Origin: Fimenecus sp045655645
Lineage (GTDB): Bacteria; Bacillota; Clostridia; Oscillospirales; Acutalibacteraceae
Reading direction: 5' to 3'
DNA: 38,292 bases
Assembly: GCA_045655645.1 (NCBI GenBank)
Contig: JAZOPS010000015.1
Location: 1-38,292, forward strand
Shown: positions 15,767 to 23,223 of the stretch, one piece after another
Layout of the letters: every line of letters starts with the position of its first letter
Numbering within the stretch: the first letter of the stretch is position 1
Position numbers and translations under genes: made by a program
Notes under the pieces: generated by a model
Database searches by the model: none
What the model was told of the DNA's origin: nothing
The model's input: the letters and a program-made list of their open reading frames with translations, nothing else

Positions 15767-16642
15767 TCAATATGTTCTATTTGCCATATAAAGGGCAAAT
15801 TCTTTAAGCACACTTGTATCGCCGTCAATCACACTTAATGAATTAATGGCTTTTTGTGTGTATTCATCAACCATCTCTTTTGCTTTTTCTAAACCATAGA
15901 ATTTTACGATAGTTGATTTATCATTCTTTTCGTCACTGCCTACTGGCTTTCCAAGTGTTGCTTCGTCACTTGTAATATCGAGAATATCATCCATAATCTG
16001 AAAAGCAAGTCCTAAGTTAACGGCATATTCATGAGCAGCGCTATTGATTTCTTCTGACCATTTTGCAGATGTAAGACAGCCCAATTGACAAGATGCAATC
16101 AATAGGCAACCAGTTTTTAACTTGTACATTGTCAAAACATCGTCAACTGTTGGTTTTGTTTTTTCAAATTGCAAATCCAAAACTTGTCCGTCAATCATAC
16201 CATTTGCATATTCTGAAAGATATCTAACAGCATTAATTACATTTTCAGCCGGAAGATTTGTTGCAAGAGTAATTAGTTTAAATGCATAAGTCAGCAAAGC
16301 ATCTCCTGCTAAAAGTGCATTATCTTCTCCAAAAGCAATATGACAAGATGGCTTACCACGACGCATATCGTCATTATCCATACATGGCAAATCGTCATGA
16401 ATGAGCGAATATGTGTGTATCATTTCAATTGCACAACCAAAGTCAAGTGCAGCATCAAAATCACCACAACAAGCCTTTGCAAATTCAAGTACTAAAAACG
16501 GTCTTATTCGCTTGCCACCATTTTTTACACTATAAGTCATAGCATCAGTAACAACTGATTTATTAAGCAAATTCAGATGATATTCAAGTCTGTCTTCAAT
16601 CTTTTCAGCTTGATTTTTAATATATTTATTTAAATCAATCAT
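15767..16642 (-). CDS. ispA: Polyprenyl (farnesyl) diphosphate synthase
   Basis: A 291-residue trans-isoprenyl diphosphate synthase. The first aspartate-rich motif is DDLPCMDNDD and the second DDILD, inside FQIMDDILDITSDEATLGKP. GGKRIRPFLVLE is the conserved isopentenyl-diphosphate-binding segment. It likely makes farnesyl (or geranylgeranyl) diphosphate for undecaprenyl and quinone-type lipids; chain length cannot be fixed by eye. The start is ATG at 16642 with GAGG 9 bp upstream; the eight-residue extension to 16666 contains that site. It overlaps the xseB stop by 8 bp and is followed by dxs, the usual Firmicutes order. Confidence 0.94.
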   Translation of the reverse strand: MIDLNKYIKNQAEKIEDRLEYHLNLLNKSVVTDAMTYSVKNGGKRIRPFLVLEFAKACCGDFDAALDFGCAIEMIHTYSLIHDDLPCMDNDDMRRGKPSCHIAFGEDNALLAGDALLTYAFKLITLATNLPAENVINAVRYLSEYANGMIDGQVLDLQFEKTKPTVDDVLTMYKLKTGCLLIASCQLGCLTSAKWSEEINSAAHEYAVNLGLAFQIMDDILDITSDEATLGKPVGSDEKNDKSTIVKFYGLEKAKEMVDEYTQKAINSLSVIDGDTSVLKEFALYMANRTY

Positions 16643-16829
16643 TTTCTGAAACCTCATTAAGAGCAATTATTTTTTGGCGTGCATCTTTCAAAGTTTCGTG
16701 ACAAAATTCAGAAAGTTTGGCACCCTCTTCATATAATTTTAATGACTCTTCAAGAGAGAGAGTTCCTTCTTCAAGACTTACAACAATTTCCTCAAGTCTT
16801 TTTACAGCTTGTTCATAAGTTAAATTCAT
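16635..16829 (-). CDS. xseB: Exodeoxyribonuclease VII small subunit
   Basis: A 64-residue helical protein with the family signature YEQAVKRLEEIV..LEEGTLSLEESLKLYEEG. Several XseB copies bind XseA to form exonuclease VII, which degrades single-stranded DNA. The ATG overlaps the xseA stop in an ATGA arrangement, so translation is coupled, and GAGG lies about 7 bp upstream. The length is typical (about 60-80). Confidence 0.95.
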   Translation of the reverse strand: MNLTYEQAVKRLEEIVVSLEEGTLSLEESLKLYEEGAKLSEFCHETLKDARQKIIALNEVSEND

Positions 16830-18031
16830 TTTAACACCTCTATTATTTGAGCCTTTGCAGAACCATTACTGAATTTTATTTCTATTTCATCATCATTTCC
16901 AATATCTTCAACTGATGAGATAACACTATTATTTTTCTTAACCATTGAATAGCCACGAGCTAGCACTTTCAACGGACTAAGATTATCGAGAGAAGAACAT
17001 AAAATACTGAATTTATTTGAAAAATTATCTAATTTTATATTCATAGATTCATTTATTAAACCTACAAGCGAATCAAGGTAATTTTCACAATTATCAATAA
17101 TTGAAATAGGATTAGTTAAAACATCCGATTCACATAACTTTGCAAAATCACTTTCACAATCAAAAAGTTTTTCATTAATCAGCGAATCAATAGTATTCTT
17201 CAAAGACGATATATAAAAAAACTGTTGATTAGCATCGGGCACAGCCAATTCAGCGGCTGCTGATGGTGTTGGCGCTCGCAAATCAGCAACAAAATCACAA
17301 ATAGTAAAATCAGTTTCATGACCTACACCAGAAATAATTGGAATTTGAGAATTATAAATTGTGTATGCCAGCTTCTCATTGTTGAATTCCCATAAATCTT
17401 CTGCAGAGCCGCCACCACGTGCAATAATGATTACATCAACAGCATTTAATCGGTTCATTTCTTCAATAGCTCTGCAAACCTGTTCAGCAGAACCATCACC
17501 TTGAACTTTAACGCCTGCAAAAACAACTTCAGATAACGGAAAGCGTCTACCCAGAACATTCAACACATCTTGTACTGCAGCACCTGTTGGTGATGAAACA
17601 ACTCCAATTCTTGAAGGCATTTTAGGAATCGACTTTTTGTGTTCTTGAGAAAATAAGCCTTCTTTTGCAAGTCTTGCTTTTAACTGTTCAAAAGCAAGAC
17701 TTAAAGAGCCAATGCCGTCTGGTTGCATATCATCAATATATAACTGATATTGACCGTCGCGCTCATAAATTGAAACTCTGCCACGAATAATAACGGACAT
17801 ACCATTTTCAGGTTTAAATTTCAATCTTGATGCATTACCAGCAAACATAACCGCTTTGATTGAAGCAGAATTATCTTTAATACTCATATAAAGATGGCCA
17901 CTTCGATAATGGTCAACAAAATTTGAAATTTCACCAGAAACAAACACATTATTTAGGTGTGCATCCTGGTCTATAACAGATTTTGCATAGATATTTAATT
18001 GTGAAACAGTAAGAACTAACGGTGTTTGCAT
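16826..18031 (-). CDS. xseA: Exodeoxyribonuclease VII large subunit
   Basis: A 401-residue catalytic subunit of exonuclease VII. An N-terminal OB fold (about 1-100; VFVSGEISNF and GHLYMSIKD) precedes the catalytic domain with RIGVVSSPTGAAVQDVLNVL, VIIIARGGGSAEDLW.FN and the GVGHETDFTICDFVADLRAP region, then a coiled-coil C-terminus that holds XseB. The start is ATG at 18031, because AAAAAGGA lies about 8 bp upstream; the longer frame from 18052 would contain it. It begins 4 bp after the Kae1-like gene stop. The C-terminal part is somewhat shorter than in E. coli, as is usual in Firmicutes. Confidence 0.96.
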   Translation of the reverse strand: MQTPLVLTVSQLNIYAKSVIDQDAHLNNVFVSGEISNFVDHYRSGHLYMSIKDNSASIKAVMFAGNASRLKFKPENGMSVIIRGRVSIYERDGQYQLYIDDMQPDGIGSLSLAFEQLKARLAKEGLFSQEHKKSIPKMPSRIGVVSSPTGAAVQDVLNVLGRRFPLSEVVFAGVKVQGDGSAEQVCRAIEEMNRLNAVDVIIIARGGGSAEDLWEFNNEKLAYTIYNSQIPIISGVGHETDFTICDFVADLRAPTPSAAAELAVPDANQQFFYISSLKNTIDSLINEKLFDCESDFAKLCESDVLTNPISIIDNCENYLDSLVGLINESMNIKLDNFSNKFSILCSSLDNLSPLKVLARGYSMVKKNNSVISSVEDIGNDDEIEIKFSNGSAKAQIIEVLK

Positions 18032-18035
18032 AACA

Positions 18036-18974
18036 CTATTCCTTTTTGTCACAAATTGAAGCTAAAATTGCAACCCCACAAGCGTTATCCGATGAATATT
18101 GTGGTTCAGCAAAATATGCATTAAATCTTTCTTTAAGTCTATTTCTAATAATTGTATTAGACATTACTCCACCAGAAAAAACTATCGGTAAAGAGCCATA
18201 AGTATCAACAATTTCAATAACACTATCTTCAAGAGCGGAATGAATATAATTTAGACAATAAAGAGCAATATCCGCTGGATTTTCGCCATTATCAAACATC
18301 TTTTCACATCTATTCTCAACACCAGAAAGGCTAAAACAGCCATCACGGCGAAACACTTTGATTTTTTTATATTCTGCATTACTTTGTAATGCCAATTTTT
18401 CAAGTTCGGGTCCACAAGGAAAGTTAAGACCTAACATTACACCAACTCTATCAACAGCTTGACCGGCTTTAAGGTCAAGAGAATCTGATATCAAAGTGGT
18501 ATTAAAATATTTGCCATCAGGCTCAACTAAAAGTGCCTGTGATGTCCCACCTGACACATGAAAAGCAATGAACCTTTCATTTATCAAATCAAGTTTTTCC
18601 GATGAATAAAGTGCCGCAACGATATGACCATCCTGATGAGAAAACTCATACATAGGTACATTTAAAACAGATGCAATTGCCGTTGCTACAGATACACCTG
18701 TTAAAAAACATGGCATATATGAATTATCGACATTACAAGGTTTTGTTGAAACACCAACACTCTTGATTACTATCTTTTTGCCATCAAAAGCACTTTCTAT
18801 GAGTTGAGGTAATTGAACGGTATGATGAAAGACGGCGTCGCTTTGTCTAATTCCCTTTTCACCACTTTTGACGGGTAAGAGTTGTTTAAGATTAACAACA
18901 GAGTTGTCTTCATCATTATACAACGCAACTGATGTTGTATAATTACTTGTATCTATTCCAAGATAATAACTCAT
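18036..18974 (-). CDS. Kae1/TsaD-like protein (peptidase M22 family paralogue)
   Basis: A 312-residue ASKHA-fold protein related to TsaD (Kae1), the threonylcarbamoyl transferase for tRNA t6A37. Several TsaD-like features are present: IDTSNYTTSVA at the N-terminus, a His pair with TsaD spacing in SHQDGH (H113, H117), FHVSGGTSQALL, DRVGVMLGLNFPCGPE, FSGGVMSN and a C-terminal SSDNACGVA holding the third metal-ligand Asp. It lacks other typical TsaD stretches and lies between nusB and xseA, not with tsaB/tsaE. It is probably the clostridial paralogue often annotated as O-sialoglycoprotein endopeptidase, whose role is unknown. It overlaps nusB by 4 bp (ATGA). It occupies the place that folD has in Bacillus. 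Confidence 0.8.
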   Translation of the reverse strand: MSYYLGIDTSNYTTSVALYNDEDNSVVNLKQLLPVKSGEKGIRQSDAVFHHTVQLPQLIESAFDGKKIVIKSVGVSTKPCNVDNSYMPCFLTGVSVATAIASVLNVPMYEFSHQDGHIVAALYSSEKLDLINERFIAFHVSGGTSQALLVEPDGKYFNTTLISDSLDLKAGQAVDRVGVMLGLNFPCGPELEKLALQSNAEYKKIKVFRRDGCFSLSGVENRCEKMFDNGENPADIALYCLNYIHSALEDSVIEIVDTYGSLPIVFSGGVMSNTIIRNRLKERFNAYFAEPQYSSDNACGVAILASICDKKE

Positions 18975-19375
18975 TTTTCTTCATTCTCTCGCACATATTT
19001 ACCAAGAATACCATTGATAAATGATGCGTCTTCTTGTGTTGCAAATTTCTTTGCAAGTTCAACAGCTTCATTAATTGAAACTCCTGTTGGAACTGATGGT
19101 ACATAAAGAATTTCGCAAAGAGCAAGTCTTAAAATAGCAAGAGAAACCTTTGGCAATCTTTCAACGCGCCAACCAACTGAATTTTCATTGATTAATCTAT
19201 CAATTTCGTCAGAATTTTCGTATGTAAGTTGCGCAACAGAAAAAGCAAAAGTATTTTCTTCAATAAGACGAGCCTCAACTGCGTTTTCAACAATTTCTTG
19301 TATTGAAAGTTCATCATTGAAAATCTTTTCAAAAATTAGAGTAAAAGCAAGTTCTCTTTCTTCTTTTCTTGTCAT
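18971..19375 (-). CDS. nusB: Transcription antitermination factor NusB
   Basis: A 134-residue all-helical RNA-binding protein. It starts MTRKEERELAFTLIFE, followed by conserved ID.LI...S.GW...RL..V..AILRLA.CE and the C-terminal GVSINEAVELAKKFATQEDASFINGILG. With NusE/S10 it binds boxA RNA and promotes rRNA antitermination. The start is ATG at 19375, with GGAGG (19381-19385) 5 bp upstream; the four-residue extension from TTG 19387 would begin on top of that site. It is the first gene of the nusB-to-recN operon and has its own promoter and a hairpin in its leader. Confidence 0.96.
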   Translation of the reverse strand: MTRKEERELAFTLIFEKIFNDELSIQEIVENAVEARLIEENTFAFSVAQLTYENSDEIDRLINENSVGWRVERLPKVSLAILRLALCEILYVPSVPTGVSINEAVELAKKFATQEDASFINGILGKYVRENEEK

Positions 19376-19394
19376 AATAACCTCCAAAATAATA

Positions 19395-19424
19395 AACGCT
19401 CCCCGTCAGAAAACAGGGAGCGTT
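19395..19424 (-). terminator. Terminator-like hairpin in the nusB leader, after spoIIIAH
   Basis: A GC-rich 9-bp perfect stem (AACGCTCCC, 19395-19403, with GGGAGCGTT, 19416-19424) and a 12-base loop. On the minus strand it is followed by a T-rich but interrupted run, and then the nusB ribosome site about 10 bases later. It may terminate the spoIIIA transcript, attenuate nusB, or both. The weak T tract keeps the call uncertain. Confidence 0.55.
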
Positions 19425-19469
19425 CTAAATTTTCTGCGGTTCGAATGTATATACATATAATTTGTGTAT

Positions 19470-19498
19470 ATTTTATCATTTTATCCGCTAAATTTCAA
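19470..19498 (-). promoter_or_regulatory. Sigma-A-type promoter for the nusB operon
   Basis: On the minus strand TTGAAA (19493-19498) precedes TAAAAT (19470-19475) with 17 bp between. Predicted transcription starts near 19463, upstream of the leader hairpin. This would uncouple the housekeeping nusB-recN genes from the sporulation-specific spoIIIA operon. Confidence 0.55.
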
Positions 19499-19513
19499 TA
19501 GTAAATACAAATA

Positions 19514-20044
19514 TTATTTAAGTTCTATTATGGTAATATTTTCGGCTTTAACTTTAGCTTTTGTAAGAATTATATCCTTAATTTTTATAAGCATTTTATC
19601 ATCAATTGTTCCTTTTGGCACAATCACCTCAGCTGAATCAAAATCAATTGTTACTAAACACTCTTGAGAAGTTTGTGCAGAAATTAAGTTTTCACAATCA
19701 GCTTCAAGTTTTATTAATTCAGATAGATTAGTAAGTTTATCTCGGGAAGACGCTTTTGTGTCTTCATCACTTGCAGAATCGCTAATAATTGTTTGTAAAG
19801 ATTCTTTTGCACTATCATGGGCTTTTGTGCGATTAAGACGAGCATTTTCAAAATAATTTACTGATATAGAGGTTCCATTCACCAACTGTGCATCACCGAG
19901 ACTTATATTATCCGTTACTTCCGGTTCTAGATTTTGCAAGCTATCAGGCTTGGTATAATACCAATTCACAAATACGGCAAGTGCCAAAGAGCATGTTAAT
20001 GTAAATGCTAATATATGCTTTCTGCTGATAATTTTACTTTTCAT
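19514..20044 (-). CDS. spoIIIAH: Stage III sporulation protein AH
   Basis: A 176-residue protein with one N-terminal transmembrane helix (about 11-29) and an extracellular domain. A charged helical stretch (about 65-115) leads into a C-terminal YscJ/FliF-like ring-building fold with the CLVTIDFDSAEVIVPKG and AENITIIEL segments. In Bacillus SpoIIIAH projects from the mother cell and interlocks with forespore SpoIIQ to form the feeding channel. AAGGAG precedes the ATG, and the gene begins 4 bp after spoIIIAG. The length is slightly shorter than Bacillus (218). It is last in the operon. spoIIQ is not in the window. Confidence 0.9.
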   Translation of the reverse strand: MKSKIISRKHILAFTLTCSLALAVFVNWYYTKPDSLQNLEPEVTDNISLGDAQLVNGTSISVNYFENARLNRTKAHDSAKESLQTIISDSASDEDTKASSRDKLTNLSELIKLEADCENLISAQTSQECLVTIDFDSAEVIVPKGTIDDKMLIKIKDIILTKAKVKAENITIIELK

Positions 20045-20048
20045 AAAT

Positions 20049-20600
20049 TTACTCCTTTTCAGATGTTAGTTTTGATATTGAAATTCTTGCTGTGCTTACA
20101 TTAAGAACTGCACTCACAGTTGAGTATATCTGCTGTTGAACGGACGGATTATCACCACCATCACAGACAACAGCAACTCCTCTAATTTTTGGTTCAAAAG
20201 TTTTTATTAGCAATCCCGAATCATTATTATCTTTTTCAATTATCACAAAATTGCTTTTATTATCAAAATTTTCTGAATCTTTATTAGATTTTTTTGTTCC
20301 ATTTTGATTCTGTGCATACACATATTCTGTGGTTTCAGCAAGTGTTATCATAACCCTTACATCCCCCGCGCCATCTATTGAACTTACAATATCTTCAATT
20401 CTAGTTTCAAGATAATCACAATATTCATACGAGTCCATATTCTGCGTTTGTTTCTTATCTTTATCTGTAGAATCATCAACATTAATTTCAGAAATTGCTA
20501 TTAAAAAAACGCCCATAAAACCAACTAATATAAATATTAATATCTTTTTATCTTTTTTTATAAAGTCATATACTTTTTCTTTTATTAATCCATTTTTCAA
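20049..20600 (-). CDS. spoIIIAG: Stage III sporulation protein AG
   Basis: A 183-residue protein with an N-terminal cytoplasmic piece, one transmembrane helix (about 20-37) and an extracellular ring-building domain: YLETRIEDIVSSIDGAGDV, VMITLAETTEYVYA, then RGVAVVCDGGDNPSVQQQIY and a segment ending ARISISKL. SpoIIIAG forms a large multimeric ring in the mother-cell membrane of the SpoIIIA-SpoIIQ complex. The start is TTG at 20600, overlapping the spoIIIAF stop as TTGA, with GAGGTGAG upstream giving a strong ribosome site for the weak start codon. Confidence 0.93.
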   Translation of the reverse strand: MKNGLIKEKVYDFIKKDKKILIFILVGFMGVFLIAISEINVDDSTDKDKKQTQNMDSYEYCDYLETRIEDIVSSIDGAGDVRVMITLAETTEYVYAQNQNGTKKSNKDSENFDNKSNFVIIEKDNNDSGLLIKTFEPKIRGVAVVCDGGDNPSVQQQIYSTVSAVLNVSTARISISKLTSEKE

Positions 20601-21022
20601 TTTACACTCACCTCAAATCCAAACTCGTTTTTTAAAATAGCTTCGATTTCGTCGGACTTAGTCGGTGTGTCGGTCTCTACTTCTATTTTTTCTACAACTA
20701 AACAATCATCATTAATATATGAATCAATATCAACTGAAATTACTTCAACATCACAATCTTCGCAAATACTTTTAATTGTAGTTATGATAACTTGCTCATA
20801 ATTTTCTTCAGAAAACTCATTCAATTCAAGATTTTCAAAATCAAAATTCATATTAATACTTTCAATATTTGACAATGGAATTATTGTATAAAACAAAACA
20901 AAAACTGATAAAAACGTGTTAATTGCTTTCTTAAAATTAGTGTTAGATAAAAAAACTTGAAAAACACCAGTTATAGCAGTTGCGCCACATAGAGACAAAA
21001 CCCATTGTTTAATTACATCCAT
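20597..21022 (-). CDS. spoIIIAF: Stage III sporulation protein AF
   Basis: A 141-residue protein with two N-terminal transmembrane helices (about 5-24 and 34-50) and a C-terminal soluble domain (about 60-141) that again resembles a small ring-building fold (the CDVEVISVDIDSYIN and IEAILKNEFGFEVSV segments). It is shorter than the Bacillus protein (about 206). The first helix ending, ..GVFQVFL, and FYTIIPLSNIE are family-like. It starts one base after the spoIIIAE stop with a GAGAGG ribosome site. Identification leans on operon position plus topology. Confidence 0.85.
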   Translation of the reverse strand: MDVIKQWVLSLCGATAITGVFQVFLSNTNFKKAINTFLSVFVLFYTIIPLSNIESINMNFDFENLELNEFSEENYEQVIITTIKSICEDCDVEVISVDIDSYINDDCLVVEKIEVETDTPTKSDEIEAILKNEFGFEVSVN

Positions 21023-21023
21023 T

Positions 21024-22124
21024 TTAACCTCTCATTATTAAAATAACACCTGTTGAAATTACCAAAGTAAAAGTAATGAAAAACACAATAATGTTCAGCA
21101 AAGAAATAATAGATGTCAAGCTATCTAATATTTCTGTTGTATTATCAATATTCAACATCGATGATACTATTGAGCAAAAATTCAAAACAAAATACCATAT
21201 AAGCAATTCAATCATTACAGGCAAATTGATAAGTATTATTGAAATGATAATAAAAACACCAAAAGAATTTTTCATTATTAAGAAACTGCTGAATACTGAT
21301 GAAAGTGCATCCCCCACACCTCCACCAACAATTGGTATAAATGCACCTGAAATAAACCTTATACCTTTAAGCATTACGCTATCTGATGAACTTGCAAGAA
21401 TACTTTGTGTCGTTAGAAGACCAGTAAAAATCGTTGAGAACAGGGAAAGAATAATAATTAATAATCTCTTTATTGTTTTTATAATTCTTGTTCTATAATT
21501 CTCTAACGAAAAAGATGACAAAATATTAAATGATAACAAGCTACTAATAACAGGTACTAACATTTTATCGGCTATTGTTGTAATCACAGCTGACAAAAAG
21601 ACCGTAAAAGAATTATATGTAAACGCCATTGCTGGATTTCGTGTTGCAATAATTGCAGCACACATAATCGGCAAATATGAATCTACAAAAATACAAGTTG
21701 TTTTAACTGCTGCTACTGCATCGTTTAAGATTCTTACGAACGAAACAATAACAATAGATATAATTGTCAACGCAGAAATAAAATGCACTATCTGAATTAC
21801 TGAATTTGAATTACTAACAAATGATATTATTATTGATGTAATAATTAAAACAACAACAATTAAAATAACTTTTTTAACAATATCGCTGCCTGTTGTAATT
21901 ACCGTTTTAATTAAAAACTTAACCGCTCGCAATGGTGTAATCTCATATAAATCATTTATCGATACTTCATCAACGCCCAGTTCATCAAGATATTCTTTTG
22001 TCCGCTCATCTAAAGACTCCCAAAGTTCGTTAGATTCTTCTTGAAAATCAGTTGCATTGCACTTAAAACTAAAAGATGATAAACACACAAAAGCAACTAT
22101 AAAAACAAATAAAACTTTTTTCAT
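21024..22124 (-). CDS. spoIIIAE: Stage III sporulation protein AE
   Basis: A 366-residue polytopic membrane protein. It has a signal-like N-terminus (cleavage plausible after CNA at 22-24), an extracellular stretch, and about seven hydrophobic helices from residue 75 onward, with family-like segments SYLPIMCAAIIATRNPAMAF, FIPIVGGGVGDALSSVFSSF and LINLPVMIELLIWYFVLNF. It is a component of the SpoIIIA channel; a permease-like role has been suggested. The ATG follows the spoIIIAD stop directly with no intervening base, and no clear Shine-Dalgarno is seen, so it likely depends on translational coupling. Confidence 0.93.
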   Translation of the reverse strand: MKKVLFVFIVAFVCLSSFSFKCNATDFQEESNELWESLDERTKEYLDELGVDEVSINDLYEITPLRAVKFLIKTVITTGSDIVKKVILIVVVLIITSIIISFVSNSNSVIQIVHFISALTIISIVIVSFVRILNDAVAAVKTTCIFVDSYLPIMCAAIIATRNPAMAFTYNSFTVFLSAVITTIADKMLVPVISSLLSFNILSSFSLENYRTRIIKTIKRLLIIILSLFSTIFTGLLTTQSILASSSDSVMLKGIRFISGAFIPIVGGGVGDALSSVFSSFLIMKNSFGVFIIISIILINLPVMIELLIWYFVLNFCSIVSSMLNIDNTTEILDSLTSIISLLNIIVFFITFTLVISTGVILIMRG

Positions 22125-22514
22125 TTAATTTATTATTTCAACACAAAAAGCGACTAAACTATTCATCATTGGAAAACTCAAGATTATAATAAATAGTTTT
22201 GCAGATATTTCAACTACTCTTGAAAGCGTACTCTCATTATTATCTTTTAAAATATCACAAATGAAATCTGCCACAATTGAAATTCCAGCCACTTTTACAA
22301 GAGTTTTTATATGCAATTCATCAATTTCAAGAGCAGAAAACATATATACTATACTTGAAATAAATTCGCTTAAACTATCACCAATAGCCAGAAAAATTAT
22401 GACAATTACTGCTATTCTCATAAAAAAAATAAATTCGTTACTATTATTTTTAAGCAGTAAAGAAAGAAAAATAAAAACAATTGCTATTGCAGATATTTTA
22501 ATTAAAACCGTCAT
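22125..22514 (-). CDS. spoIIIAD: Stage III sporulation protein AD
   Basis: A 129-residue membrane protein with about four hydrophobic helices and the family-like central piece YMFSALEIDELHIKTLVKVAGISIVADFICDILKD split by short loops, then VVEISAKLFIIILSFPMM. It is one of the two small paralogous proteins (with SpoIIIAC) of the mother-cell complex. The ATG overlaps the spoIIIAC stop by 4 bp (ATGA). The length agrees with Bacillus SpoIIIAD (about 133). Confidence 0.92.
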   Translation of the reverse strand: MTVLIKISAIAIVFIFLSLLLKNNSNEFIFFMRIAVIVIIFLAIGDSLSEFISSIVYMFSALEIDELHIKTLVKVAGISIVADFICDILKDNNESTLSRVVEISAKLFIIILSFPMMNSLVAFCVEIIN

Positions 22515-22705
22515 AAACTAAAAATTGATTCAATTTCTTCGAACACTTCGCTGAGTTGAGGAATTATCATTGCGATTATCACTATTATTCCTGTCAATAC
22601 TGTAAGTGTAGCAAATTCTTCACGCCCAGTTTTTGATAGCATTTGTTGCAACACCGCAACAATTAGCCCTATTCCTGCAATTTTAAAAAGAAAAGTAATA
22701 TCCAT
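22511..22705 (-). CDS. spoIIIAC: Stage III sporulation protein AC
   Basis: A 64-residue protein with two transmembrane helices and the conserved loop QMLSKTGREEFATL near residues 22-35. The length and pattern match SpoIIIAC. AGGTGA lies 5-6 bp before the ATG. It begins 8 bp after spoIIIAB. It shares sequence features with SpoIIIAD and works in the same complex. Confidence 0.94.
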   Translation of the reverse strand: MDITFLFKIAGIGLIVAVLQQMLSKTGREEFATLTVLTGIIVIIAMIIPQLSEVFEEIESIFSL

Positions 22706-22713
22706 TGTTTCAC

Positions 22714-23223
22714 CTAAATAATTACAATTGAAAAAATTAGACCCAATCCAACCGTGACAGCAGTCTGACTTTTACATTTTGTTTTTTCCTGAGATTCTAG
22801 CAAAGAAAGTTTTTGTTTAAAAAACTCCTTATAAGTTTTGCAGTTTAAAATTTGACCATTGACATCAGATTTTCCAAAACCACCAAAAAAACCTTTTAAA
22901 AGCTCGATATCTTCACAATCAAGCAAGCCCATAATGTTTTTATCATTAAATATATCATTACAAACAATATTAAAATCACTAAAATCCGTCATTTTTCTCT
23001 TGATTTCATTAAGAAAAAGCAAGTTGCTATAGTTAGAACTGTCAGAAAGTTGAATAATCAAATCTACTAATTTAAGATTTGAATAACTAATTTGAATTTC
23101 AATGTTTTCAATCATCAAAACACATTGTCTTATTGATGTTGTATGACTTTTAGTTTGCTTTGTTAAATACAAAGTTATTAGAAAACTTGTTATTAAAACT
23201 GTGCTCGCAAAAATAGATCTCAT
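22714..23223 (-). CDS. spoIIIAB: Stage III sporulation protein AB
   Basis: A 169-residue protein: one N-terminal transmembrane helix (about 4-20), a helical soluble domain with RQCVLMIENIEIQISYSNLKL and ..FFGGFGKSDVNGQ, and a C-terminal hydrophobic helix. This resembles a GspF/pilus-type assembly factor half. The length matches the family (about 170), supporting the start at 23223 even though it lies 74 bp inside the end of spoIIIAA. The ISYSNLKLVDLI segment corresponds to the conserved E-I-x-Y-x-x-x-P-L pattern but lacks the usual Pro. Confidence 0.92.
   Translation of the reverse strand: MRSIFASTVLITSFLITLYLTKQTKSHTTSIRQCVLMIENIEIQISYSNLKLVDLIIQLSDSSNYSNLLFLNEIKRKMTDFSDFNIVCNDIFNDKNIMGLLDCEDIELLKGFFGGFGKSDVNGQILNCKTYKEFFKQKLSLLESQEKTKCKSQTAVTVGLGLIFSIVII

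Noticed and set aside
10098..19375. accB/accC or folD in the nusB neighbourhood, as in Bacillus
   Set aside because: I looked for them by context and found no biotin carboxyl carrier, biotin carboxylase or FolD motif in this window.
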